From assembly GCA_030824835.1 (NCBI GenBank), contig JAPJRA010000055.1, positions 1-11,095 on the forward strand: DNA of 11,095 nt, written 5' to 3'. The notes under the pieces were generated by a model. That model was not told the DNA's origin. It ran no database searches and worked only from the letters and a program-made list of their open reading frames with translations. The translations under genes and the position numbers were made by a program. Position 1 is the first letter of the stretch. Each line of letters starts with the position of its first letter. The stretch is from Geminicoccaceae bacterium. GTDB taxonomy: Bacteria; Pseudomonadota; Alphaproteobacteria; Geminicoccales; Geminicoccaceae. Positions 1 to 6,951 of this stretch are shown here, in pieces.

Positions 1-612
1 GCCAAGGGGCTGGAGGCCGCTGCCGCGTCCGGTGACAAGGCCGCCACCGCCAAGATCGCCTTCCTCGATGCGCTCGAGGCCCAGCCCACCGTCGACATGC
101 TGCGCGACCAGGGCTTCATGAAGGGCTTCGGCATCGACGTCATGGACCCCAAGCACTACGGCGAGGAGACCGATCCGCGCATCGTGGGCCACCAATGGGG
201 CCAGGGTGCCGAGGAAGGCGGGCGCACCGGAATGGAGAACCTGCTCCAGAAGGACCCGGACATCACCGTCGTCTACACCATCAACGAGCCGACCGCGGCC
301 GGCGCCTACGAGGCCCTGAAGGCCGCGGGCAAGGCCGATGGCAGCGTGCTGATGACCTCGGTCGACGGCGGCTGCCCGGGCGTGAAGAACGTCGAGGCCG
401 GCGTGATCGGCGCTACCTCGATGCAGTTCCCGCTGCTGATGGCCTCGATGGGCGTCGAGGCCGTGGCCGAGTTCGCGAAGTCGGGCAAGAAGCCCGCGAC
501 GACGCCGGGCCTCGATTTCTTCGACACCGGCGTGGCGCTCATCACCGACAAGCCGGTGCCCGGCGTCGAATCGATCACCGCCAAGGAAGGTCTGACCAAG
601 TGCTGGGGCTGA
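1..612 (+). CDS. frcB: Sugar ABC transporter periplasmic substrate-binding protein (FrcB-like), 5' truncated
   Basis: The frame is open from base 1, so the N-terminus and signal peptide lie outside the window. The visible 203 codons are about 60% of the usual ~340-residue length. This is the C-terminal part of a type I periplasmic binding protein (ribose/fructose group) that captures a sugar and delivers it to the permease. Visible signs are a central strand and loop [17 protein letters not shown] (residues about 90-106, with N95/E96 where this family contacts or frames the ligand), the later SVDGG segment (D122), and the helix after [10 protein letters not shown]. The C-terminus KCWG is, from memory, typical of FrcB-like proteins. 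It is followed directly by permease and ATPase genes of the same transporter class. Fructose is the substrate of the best-known relative, but the neighbouring genes argue that the true ligand is open. Confidence 0.85.
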   Translation, partial: AKGLEAAAASGDKAATAKIAFLDALEAQPTVDMLRDQGFMKGFGIDVMDPKHYGEETDPRIVGHQWGQGAEEGGRTGMENLLQKDPDITVVYTINEPTAAGAYEALKAAGKADGSVLMTSVDGGCPGVKNVEAGVIGATSMQFPLLMASMGVEAVAEFAKSGKKPATTPGLDFFDTGVALITDKPVPGVESITAKEGLTKCWG

Positions 613-627
613 CGGCCCTGAGCCCCA
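604..627 (+). other. Short inverted repeat over the binding-protein stop codon
   Basis: Perfect 7-base arms, TGGGGCT at 604-610 and AGCCCCA at 621-627, with a 10-nt loop. The left arm runs into the TGA stop codon at 610-612. It is a weak hairpin on its own and may be chance in GC-rich DNA, but it sits just upstream of the stronger hairpin at 652-681. Confidence 0.35.
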
Positions 628-651
628 CCTGGCTCTGATCCGCATCCTCGC

Positions 652-681
652 CGAAGGGCGGCCAAGCGTGGCCGCCCTTCG
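652..681 (+). terminator. Strong intergenic hairpin between binding-protein and permease genes
   Basis: A perfect 12-bp GC-rich inverted repeat: left arm CGAAGGGCGGCC at 652-663, right arm GGCCGCCCTTCG at 670-681, loop AAGCGT. No T-tract follows, so it is not a canonical intrinsic terminator. In transporter operons such as mal and rbs, a hairpin at this place is known to protect the upstream mRNA or attenuate transcription, so that binding protein exceeds membrane components. That role is inferred here from position and stem strength. Confidence 0.7.
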
Positions 682-714
682 CGCCGTCCCCGTGTCCCTT
701 GCAAGTCGGCTGCC

Positions 715-1803
715 ATGACAAGCGCCAACAATGCCGTAGCTCGGCCCGAGAAGCCGGATCTGGAAAGCGCCCTGGCGTCGGCGCCGAACGTGCACGCCGT
801 GTTCGAGGAAGAGTCCAAGGGCCCGCTCAAGCAGCTGCAGCACTTCCTGCACGCCTACCCGACCACGGTGCCGTTCATCGTGCTGCTGCTGGGCGTCGCG
901 GTGTTCAGCGCCATCGTCGGCGCCCGGTTCTTCCATCCCTTCAACCTGTCGCTCATCCTGCAGCAGGTCACCATCATCGGCATCGTCGGCATCGCCCAGA
1001 CGCTGATCATCCTGACCGCCGGCATCGATCTGTCGGTCGGCGCCATCATGGTCCTGTCGTCGGTGGTGATGGGCCGGCTCGCGGTGCTGATGGGGCTGCC
1101 GGTCGAGCTCGCCTTCACCCTGGGCCTGCTGGTCGGCTGCGTCTGCGGCTTCATCAACGGCGCCCTGGTCACCTGGCTGCGCCTGCCGCCGTTCATCGTC
1201 ACGCTCGGCACCTGGAGCATCTTCGGTGCCCTGAACCTCTGGTACTCCAACAGCACGACCATCCGGCAGCAGGAGGTCGAGGCGGCTGCACCCTTCCTCC
1301 AGTTCATGGGCACGGCGATCCAGTTTGGCGGCGCCCGCCTGACCTACGGCTCGATCCTGATGCTGCTGATCGCGGCTCTTGTCTGGTACATGCTCAACCG
1401 CACCGCCTTCGGGCGGCACGTGCACGCAGCGGGTGACGATCCTGACGCTGCCCGCCTCGCCGGCATCAACACCAACCGCACGCTGCTCGCCGTCTACACC
1501 ATCGCCGGCCTGATCTGCGCCGTCGCCGGCTGGGTGCTGATCGGCCGCATCGGCGCCATCAGCGCCCTGTCCGGCGTCACCGCCAACCTCGATTCGATCA
1601 CCGCCGTGGTGATCGGCGGTACCAGCCTGTTCGGCGGCCGCGGCTCGATCGTCGGCACGCTGATCGGGGCCTTGATCGTGGGCGTGTTCCGCAACGGCCT
1701 GGCGCTGGCCGGCGCCGACGCCGTCTGGCAGGAGTTCACGATCGGCGGGCTGATCATCATCGCGGTCACGATCGACCAGTGGATCAGGCGGGTGTCGGTA
1801 TGA
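715..1803 (+). CDS. frcC: Sugar ABC transporter permease (FrcC-like, BPD_transp_2 family)
   Basis: A 362-residue inner-membrane permease that forms the translocation channel of the ribose/fructose-type importer. It has a hydrophilic N-terminal tail of about 50 residues and then many hydrophobic segments. Family marks are TAGIDLSVGAIM (101-112), the cytoplasmic ATPase-contact loop GDDPDAARLAGI (240-251), and DSITAVVIGGTSLFGGRGS (293-311). Length and order match rhizobial FrcC (about 360 residues). The start at 715 gives the usual N-terminal length but has no strong Shine-Dalgarno sequence, which fits reduced expression relative to the binding protein. The upstream spacing is about 100 nt and carries a strong hairpin. 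The stop codon overlaps the ATPase start as ATGA (1800-1803), so the two are probably translationally coupled. Substrate specificity is not decided by this subunit. Confidence 0.9.
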   Translation: MTSANNAVARPEKPDLESALASAPNVHAVFEEESKGPLKQLQHFLHAYPTTVPFIVLLLGVAVFSAIVGARFFHPFNLSLILQQVTIIGIVGIAQTLIILTAGIDLSVGAIMVLSSVVMGRLAVLMGLPVELAFTLGLLVGCVCGFINGALVTWLRLPPFIVTLGTWSIFGALNLWYSNSTTIRQQEVEAAAPFLQFMGTAIQFGGARLTYGSILMLLIAALVWYMLNRTAFGRHVHAAGDDPDAARLAGINTNRTLLAVYTIAGLICAVAGWVLIGRIGAISALSGVTANLDSITAVVIGGTSLFGGRGSIVGTLIGALIVGVFRNGLALAGADAVWQEFTIGGLIIIAVTIDQWIRRVSV

Positions 1804-2588
1804 GCGGAACCGTGCAGCCCATCCTCAGCGCCCGCGACCTGGTCAAGCGCTTCGGCCGGGTGACCGCCCTGGATCATGCCGATTTCGACCTGCTGCCGGG
1901 CGAGATCCTGGCCGTCATCGGCGACAACGGTGCGGGCAAGTCGACGCTGATCAAGACCATCTCGGGCGCGGTCACGCCGGATCACGGCGAGATCCGCCTC
2001 GACGGCAAGCTGGTGCATTTCCGCTCGCCCATGGAAGCCCGCGCCGCCGGCATCGAGACCGTCTACCAACACCTGGCGCTGTCGCCGGCACTGTCGATCG
2101 CGGACAATTTGTTTCTCGGCCGCGAGCGCCGCAAGCCAGGCATGCTGGGCAGCCTCTTCCGCATGCTCGACCGGTCGGGCATGCAGAAGGAAGCGCGCGC
2201 GCATCTCGACGCGCTGGGCCTGCTGACCATCCAGAACATCCGCCAGGCCGTGGAAACCCTCTCCGGTGGCCAGCGCCAGGGGGTGGCCGTGGTCCGCGCC
2301 ACGGCGTTCGGCAGCCGCGTCGTCATCATGGACGAGCCGACCGCGGCGCTGGGCGTCAAGGAATCGCGCAAGGTGCTCGAGCTGATGCTGGACGTGAAGC
2401 GGCGGGGTCTGCCGATCGTCCTGATCAGCCACAACATGCCCCACGTCTTCGAGGTCGCCGACCGTATCCACATCCATCGGCTCGGGCGGCGGATCGCCGT
2501 CATCCGGCCGCGGGACCACAGCATGTCCGACGCCGTGGCGATCATGACCGGCGCCATGGAGCCGCCGGCGACGCCCGCCGCCGCCTGA
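1800..2588 (+). CDS. frcA: Sugar ABC transporter ATP-binding protein (FrcA-like)
   Basis: A 262-residue cytoplasmic ATPase that powers the importer. The Walker A motif is GDNGAGKST (41-49, K47), the ABC signature LSGGQRQ (154-160), Walker B VVIMDEP with D178/E179, and the switch histidine H211 in LISHNMPHV. It has a single nucleotide-binding domain, like FrcA and unlike the roughly 500-residue duplicated ATPases RbsA and XylG. It would therefore work as a homodimer. The start is set at the ATG at 1800 that overlaps the permease stop; an in-frame codon at 1779 lies inside the permease gene and would add only seven unlikely residues. The next gene starts 37 nt downstream. All catalytic motifs are intact. 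Confidence 0.92.
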   Translation: MSGTVQPILSARDLVKRFGRVTALDHADFDLLPGEILAVIGDNGAGKSTLIKTISGAVTPDHGEIRLDGKLVHFRSPMEARAAGIETVYQHLALSPALSIADNLFLGRERRKPGMLGSLFRMLDRSGMQKEARAHLDALGLLTIQNIRQAVETLSGGQRQGVAVVRATAFGSRVVIMDEPTAALGVKESRKVLELMLDVKRRGLPIVLISHNMPHVFEVADRIHIHRLGRRIAVIRPRDHSMSDAVAIMTGAMEPPATPAAA

Positions 2589-2625
2589 ACCGCAACCACG
2601 CCAGCTACGACTGCAAGGGACTGTC

Positions 2626-3645
2626 ATGAAGCGCGTCGACCAGAAGCTCGCCCGGATCCGCGCCGGGCAATACAGCCGCCAGGACTTCATCATCGCCGAC
2701 GCCAAGGACCCGGACATGGGCCCGGCCCTGGCCGCCACCGGGCCGAAGCGCGAGCCCGACGGCAGCTGGGAGCGCTACCGCACCCGCGGCGAGTTCCTGG
2801 ACCAGGTCCGCGCCATCGTCGCCCAGGACATCGTCGACATCATGCTGATGTCGGCCTCCAACGTCGAGCTGCTGACCGACGAGGGCCTGTTCCGCGACAG
2901 CGCCGTCAAGGCGTCGATCCGCGCCAACGACACCACCGACATCTGGGTCATGCGCGGCGCCACCTACAGCAAGCAGCCGTCGCTGCCGTTCCGCACCGCG
3001 AGCCTGCCGCGGGTGATGTGGGGCACCACCACGCCCTGCCCCGGCGCCCAGGTCACCGGCACCGACCTCGGCCTCTACTCGATCACCTTCAACAACAATC
3101 TCGACAGCGACTACGCCTCGCTCATGGCCTTCAACGAGTTCCGTGCCGAGGCCGCGGAGTGTGGCTTCAAATACTTCCTCGAGGTCTTCAACCCCAACGT
3201 CGACTGCGGCATCGATCCCGAGGTGCTGCCGCATTACATCAACGACTGCATCGTCCGCTGCCTCGCCGGCGTCGCCAAGGCGGACCGGCCGGAGTTCCTG
3301 AAGATCGCCTATAACGGCCCGAAGGCGCTGGAAGAGCTCGCCTCGTTCGATCCCAGCCTGATCGTGGGCGTGCTCGGCGGCGGTGCCGGCACCACCCGCG
3401 ACTGCTTCGAGCTCCTGCACCAGGCCGAGCGCTACGGCGCCCGGGTCGCCCTGTTCGGCCGCAAGATCAACCTCGCCGAATCGCCGCTGACCATGGTCGC
3501 CATGATGCGGCAGGTGGCCGACGGCGCGGTCTCGCCACAGGAGGCCGTCCGCGCCTACCATGGCGAGCTGCAGAAGCAGAGCCTGAAACCGCTGCGCGCG
3601 CTCCAGGACGACCTCGCCATCACCGAGACCGTGCTGCAGCGCTGA
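2626..3645 (+). CDS. DeoC/LacD/LsrF-like class I aldolase homologue (conserved hypothetical)
   Basis: A 339-residue soluble protein that I cannot assign to a named enzyme. Its C-terminal half resembles the TIM-barrel Schiff-base aldolases (LsrF, FbaB/DhnA, LacD). FLKIAYNGPKALEEL places K226 at a strand end where this superfamily carries the imine-forming lysine. VGVLGGGAGTTRD (247-259) matches the penultimate-strand phosphate-binding glycine loop. GARVALFGRKIN ends at the GR-x-I motif (278-281) that also binds substrate phosphate in LsrF-type enzymes. The N-terminal ~130 residues are less familiar. A Shine-Dalgarno AAGGGA at 2615-2620 supports the ATG at 2626. It sits 37 nt after the ATPase gene and 4 nt before a PfkB kinase, which fits cleavage of a kinase product. 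Family membership is fairly likely; substrate and reaction are inferred. A non-catalytic or isomerase role is possible. Confidence 0.65.
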   Translation: MKRVDQKLARIRAGQYSRQDFIIADAKDPDMGPALAATGPKREPDGSWERYRTRGEFLDQVRAIVAQDIVDIMLMSASNVELLTDEGLFRDSAVKASIRANDTTDIWVMRGATYSKQPSLPFRTASLPRVMWGTTTPCPGAQVTGTDLGLYSITFNNNLDSDYASLMAFNEFRAEAAECGFKYFLEVFNPNVDCGIDPEVLPHYINDCIVRCLAGVAKADRPEFLKIAYNGPKALEELASFDPSLIVGVLGGGAGTTRDCFELLHQAERYGARVALFGRKINLAESPLTMVAMMRQVADGAVSPQEAVRAYHGELQKQSLKPLRALQDDLAITETVLQR

Positions 3646-3649
3646 GACC

Positions 3650-4666
3650 ATGAAGCGGCACGGCATCCTCTGCGGCGGCAGCCTCTGCATCGACGTCAAC
3701 AAGGTGCTCGACCGGCTGCCGCCGGCCGAGCACGTCGCCACCATCCTGTCCGAGACCCCGGATTCGGGCGGGCCGGGCTTCAACATGGCCGTCAACCTCG
3801 CCCTGCTCGGGGCGAGGTTCCCGCTCGAGCTGATCGGCGTGATCGGGGACGACGAGTACGGCCAGCTCGCCCAGGCGATCTGCGCTCGGCACGGCATCGG
3901 CACGGCCGGTCTTGCCGTCCTTGCGGGCCAGCGCACCTCCTACACCGACGTCATGATCGAGCAACCGACGGGGCGGCGGACCTTCTTCTACCTGCCGGGC
4001 GTCAACGCGCTGCTGGCGCCGTCGCATTTCGACCTCACGCGGACACGGGCCCGGATCTTCCACTTCGGCGCGCCCGGCGTGCACGAGCTGATGGACCGCG
4101 CCACCCCGCACGGCAACGGCTTCTCGGAGGTGCTGGCGCAGGCCAGGGAGCTGGGCCTGCGCACCAACATGGAGCTGGTCTGCGTCGCCGAGGAGACCAT
4201 CCGCGCGCTGACGGTGCCCTGCCTGCCCTATCTGAACTCCATCGTCATCAACGAGCTGGAGGCGGCGGCCGTCACCGGGCTCGACGTGATGGGGGACGGT
4301 GCCGCCGATCCGGACCGGGTCGAGGCGGCCGGCCGGGCCATGCTGCGCATGGGCGTGCAGGATCTGGTCGTGATCCACTACCCGGCCGGCGGCATCGCCG
4401 TCGCCAGCGACGGCCGCAGCTGGCGGCAGGCCTCGGTCCGCGTTCCGCCTTCCGACATCAAGAGCGCCAACGGCGCTGGCGACGCCTTCGCCTCGGCCAT
4501 CGTGCTGGGCCTGCACGAGGGCTGGCCGGTCGAGCGCTCGCTGCGCCTCGCGGTGTGCGTGGCCGCGGTCAGCCTCGGCTCCTACAGCACCTCGGGCGGC
4601 ATCTTGCCCGTGGACGAGTGCCTGGCTTACGGCGAGCGGATGGGCTTCAGGACGACGGGGGCATGA
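3650..4666 (+). CDS. PfkB/ribokinase-family carbohydrate kinase
   Basis: A 338-residue cytoplasmic kinase expected to phosphorylate the imported sugar with ATP. The N-terminal PfkB region shows the sugar-binding stretch DSGGPGFNMAVNLALLGA (about 38-55) followed by LIGVIGDDEYG. The C-terminal signature SANGAGDAFASA contains the anion-hole GAGD with catalytic base D278. INELEAAAVTG (about 200-210) is the usual mid-domain NxxE-type region that helps position Mg-ATP. Length is slightly above the usual 300-320. It begins 4 nt after the aldolase homologue and its stop overlaps the next start (ATGA, 4663-4666), so it is clearly co-translated with both. PfkB members phosphorylate ribose, fructose, fructose 1-phosphate, 2-keto-3-deoxygluconate, nucleosides and others, and no motif here fixes the choice. 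Confidence 0.88.
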   Translation: MKRHGILCGGSLCIDVNKVLDRLPPAEHVATILSETPDSGGPGFNMAVNLALLGARFPLELIGVIGDDEYGQLAQAICARHGIGTAGLAVLAGQRTSYTDVMIEQPTGRRTFFYLPGVNALLAPSHFDLTRTRARIFHFGAPGVHELMDRATPHGNGFSEVLAQARELGLRTNMELVCVAEETIRALTVPCLPYLNSIVINELEAAAVTGLDVMGDGAADPDRVEAAGRAMLRMGVQDLVVIHYPAGGIAVASDGRSWRQASVRVPPSDIKSANGAGDAFASAIVLGLHEGWPVERSLRLAVCVAAVSLGSYSTSGGILPVDECLAYGERMGFRTTGA

Positions 4667-5721
4667 ACGGCGACTTCCGCAGCGACAACGTGGCCGCCTT
4701 GGCGCCGGAGGTGCTGGAGGCGCTCGCCCGTGCGAACCACGGCACGGCCGGCTCCTACGGCGCCGACGAGGCCACGCGCCGGCTGGGCGAGCTGGCGGCG
4801 GAGCTGTTCGAGACCGAGCTTGCTATCTTTCCGGTCTTCACCGGCACCGCCGCCAATTCCCTGGCGCTGGCCTCGCTGACGCCGCCCTACGGTGCCGTCC
4901 TCTGTCACGAATCGGCGCACGTCCAGGTCGACGAGTGCGGCGCGCCCGAGTTCTTCACCGGCGGGGCCAAGCTGGTCGGCCTGCCCGGTGCGGACGGCAA
5001 GCTCACGCCCGCGACGCTGGCGGCACCGCTGGCCGAGGCCGAGGCCGGCGGTGTGCATCACGTGCAGCCGGCGGCCCTCAGCCTCACTCAGGCCACCGAA
5101 TGCGGCACGGTCTACCGCCCGGCCGAGATCGCGGCCCTCGCCGACAAGGCGCACGCGCACGGGCTGCGCCTCCACATGGACGGTGCCCGGCTCGCCAATG
5201 CCCTGGTCCATCTCGGCTGCAGCCCGGCCGAGGCCACCTGGAAGGCCGGCGTCGACGTGCTGTCGCTGGGCCTCACCAAGAACGGCGCGCTTGCCGCCGA
5301 GGCCGTGGTCTTCTTCGACAAGGCCCTCGCCGCCGGCTTCGAGCGCCGCCGCAAGCGCGCCGGCCAGCTCGCCTCCAAGATGCGCTTCGTCAGTGTCCAG
5401 CTCGTGGCCATGCTCGAGCAGGGCCACTGGCTGCGCCACGCCGGCCACGCCAACCGCATGGCCGCCCGGCTCGCCGCCGGCCTGGCGCGGCTGCCGGAAG
5501 TGCGGCTCGCCTACCCGGTCGAGGCCAACGAGCTGTTCGTCGCCATGCCCGAGCCAGTCATGACCGGCCTGCAGCGCGAAGGCTTCCAGTTCCACCGCTG
5601 GTCCTGGCCCACCGACCCCGGCCCGCCCCTGGTCCGCCTGGTGACGTCCTTCGCGACCAGCGAGGCGGATGTCGATTCGCTGCTGCAGGCCGCCGCCGAA
5701 ATGGACGGCCGCTTGCGCTGA
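4663..5721 (+). CDS. Threonine aldolase family PLP enzyme (low-specificity L-threonine aldolase / beta-eliminating lyase type)
   Basis: A 352-residue fold-type I PLP enzyme. Relatives cleave beta-hydroxy-alpha-amino acids such as L-threonine or L-allo-threonine to glycine plus an aldehyde. The N-terminal FRSDN motif is typical. FTGTAAN (59-65) forms the PLP phosphate loop, H86 in ESAHVQVDE should stack on the cofactor ring, D173 and R176 in HMDGARLAN bind the pyridine nitrogen and carboxylate, and K206 in GLTKNGAL should form the internal aldimine. The length fits the family (330-360). The start is the ATG overlapping the kinase stop (ATGA); an in-frame upstream codon at 4555 lies within the kinase and is unlikely. 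It is the last gene of the operon, followed by a hairpin at 5731. Its link to a sugar-uptake operon is unusual; actual substrate and stereochemistry are not readable. Confidence 0.85.
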   Translation: MNGDFRSDNVAALAPEVLEALARANHGTAGSYGADEATRRLGELAAELFETELAIFPVFTGTAANSLALASLTPPYGAVLCHESAHVQVDECGAPEFFTGGAKLVGLPGADGKLTPATLAAPLAEAEAGGVHHVQPAALSLTQATECGTVYRPAEIAALADKAHAHGLRLHMDGARLANALVHLGCSPAEATWKAGVDVLSLGLTKNGALAAEAVVFFDKALAAGFERRRKRAGQLASKMRFVSVQLVAMLEQGHWLRHAGHANRMAARLAAGLARLPEVRLAYPVEANELFVAMPEPVMTGLQREGFQFHRWSWPTDPGPPLVRLVTSFATSEADVDSLLQAAAEMDGRLR

Positions 5722-5730
5722 GTTCCACGT

Positions 5731-5753
5731 CGTTCATCGAGCGAGGATGAACG
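5731..5753 (+). terminator. Hairpin after the operon's last gene, candidate terminator
   Basis: Perfect 8-bp inverted repeat beginning 10 nt after the TGA at 5719-5721: CGTTCATC (5731-5738) and GATGAACG (5746-5753), loop of 7 nt. There is no poly-T run, so termination may be weak or Rho-assisted. It lies in the convergent gap between the operon and the ChaC gene. Confidence 0.5.
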
Positions 5754-5804
5754 CGCCCAGGACCTTTCGGGCCAAGCTGGAATGTCCAAGGGGAGTGCAA
5801 GCTG

Positions 5805-5835
5805 ACGTCACGAAAGGCGTCACTTGCGGTGACGT
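5805..5835. repeat. Overlapping inverted repeats at the 3' end of the ChaC gene
   Basis: ACGTCAC at 5805-5811 can pair with GTGACGT at 5829-5835. A second copy, CGTCAC at 5818-5823, can pair with GTGACG at 5829-5834 over a 5-nt loop. The two pairings exclude each other. The site spans the ChaC stop codon (5820-5822), so it may help end minus-strand transcription, but no U-tract is evident on that strand. Confidence 0.35.
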
Positions 5836-6497
5836 GCGTGGATCTCGGCCGCCATCAGCTTTTGGATTTGCCATAGGTTGCGATCGCGAATTCCATGCTC
5901 TTCCAGCTTGCTGATGGTGTTGAACGCATATTGCGCGGCAGACCCCCAGTGCCCTGCCGCCTGGGAAAGCACATTCGCGACTTCCGAGAGAGGCTTCTTG
6001 CCGGCATAGGCGGCGCCACGGCGCGATGCGATGAAAGCCAGAGCTTTCAGGCGCCCCTCCGTCGTTGCGACCTCTATCCATCGAGGGACGTTCGTTGGCG
6101 GATTGGCATCGATCTCGCGGTCGAGCAGCCGGACGATCTGCGCATGCTTGTCGCCGGTGGGCAGGCGATACGCAATGCCCACGCAGGTTCCGCCGCGGTC
6201 GAGCGCCAGCATGAGGGCTGGCAGCTCGCGTGTGCCTCGCCACCTTGTCAGCTTCAGGCAAAAGGACCGGTGCCAGCCCGCCGCGACCGCACGGCGTTGT
6301 TCGACCGCCTCGAACTCCGGGTTCCAGATCAGGGAGCCATAGGCGAAAACCCACAGATGCTCCGGATCATGTTGCGCCAGCAACGCATCGGCCATCAGCG
6401 CGAATTCGGCAGCGGTATGTTCGGTCGTGCCCGCTTCCGGACCAGGGTCTGGCTCCGTCCGCTCGACCAATGCAATGAGTTCGGCGGTCAGGTCCAT
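5820..6497 (-). CDS. chaC: ChaC-family glutathione-specific gamma-glutamylcyclotransferase
   Basis: A 225-residue cytosolic enzyme expected to split glutathione into 5-oxoproline and Cys-Gly. The diagnostic nucleotide-free fold motif is WVFAYGSLIWNPEF (49-62), where YGSL binds the gamma-glutamyl group. The segment LLDREID (124-130) supplies the conserved glutamate, E128, in the position of the catalytic acid/base. ARHRK ends the protein. The ATG at 6497 yields the expected N-terminus. A longer frame from an ATG at 6587, one base past the stop of the upstream NTF2-like gene, would add 30 residues (MVQVDDHSW...) that do not look like the family. Shine-Dalgarno support is modest (GAAG before 6497). 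It probably shares a transcript with the NTF2-like gene upstream and converges on the sugar operon. Base composition appears less GC-rich than in the operon. Confidence 0.85.
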   Translation of the reverse strand: MDLTAELIALVERTEPDPGPEAGTTEHTAAEFALMADALLAQHDPEHLWVFAYGSLIWNPEFEAVEQRRAVAAGWHRSFCLKLTRWRGTRELPALMLALDRGGTCVGIAYRLPTGDKHAQIVRLLDREIDANPPTNVPRWIEVATTEGRLKALAFIASRRGAAYAGKKPLSEVANVLSQAAGHWGSAAQYAFNTISKLEEHGIRDRNLWQIQKLMAAEIHARHRK

Positions 6498-6588
6498 GGT
6501 GTTCTTCGGATCTTGATCTCGGGAACCAATGTAGCAACTACACAGCAGCCTCTGCTCGGACCAGCTGTGATCGTCGACTTGGACCATC

Positions 6589-6951
6589 CTATGGGTGAAG
6601 ATGGTAGAGCTTGCCGACGATCTTCCACTCTCCGGCGATCTTGAGCAGGGAAAGATAATCGGTGAACTTCATGCTCCCGAACTCGTCCTCGACCTTGACG
6701 ACGGCTGCATCGCCGGTGATGTCCATTGAGCCGATCTTCCAGCTCGGGCTGTGGTTCGGCGGCAGGCCCGCGCCCAGCACCTCGCTTACATAGGCATCGA
6801 CGGACAGCCATTCGATCGCACCTTGATAGTTGCCGATCACCGATGCCGACGGGTGGAAGGCCGCTCGCAGCCCCTGCTCGTCAGCAACGGACATGGCCAG
6901 GACGTAGCGCTCAACGGCAGCGTTTATCAGTTCTTCGTCGGTCTGGGACAT
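6589..6951 (-). CDS. NTF2-like / lumazine-binding-like small protein
   Basis: A 120-residue soluble protein of the NTF2-like cone fold (SnoaL / Lumazine_bd_2 kind). The pattern fits the superfamily: an N-terminal helix with DEELINAAVERYVLAM, then AFHPSASV, and paired strands ending DYLSLLKIAGEWKIVGKLYHLHP, where the final strand pair GEWKIVGKLY is the hallmark. Its length is typical. Members are diverse: some are enzymes, and many have no known activity. The ATG at 6951 is preferred because GGAG lies 9 nt upstream; a TTG at 6966 would add five residues. It ends 91 nt before the ChaC start and is likely co-transcribed with it. No catalytic residues can be assigned. Confidence 0.75.
   Translation of the reverse strand: MSQTDEELINAAVERYVLAMSVADEQGLRAAFHPSASVIGNYQGAIEWLSVDAYVSEVLGAGLPPNHSPSWKIGSMDITGDAAVVKVEDEFGSMKFTDYLSLLKIAGEWKIVGKLYHLHP

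Noticed and set aside
1494..2738. Minus-strand frame of 414 codons across permease and ATPase genes
   Set aside because: Antisense shadow that crosses three well-supported plus-strand genes; low-complexity Arg/His/Asp-rich translation.
2605..3936. Long minus-strand frame of 443 codons opposite the aldolase homologue and kinase
   Set aside because: It is an antisense shadow typical of GC-rich DNA; the translation is repetitive in Gly, Ala, Val and Asp with no family motif, and the plus-strand genes are well supported.
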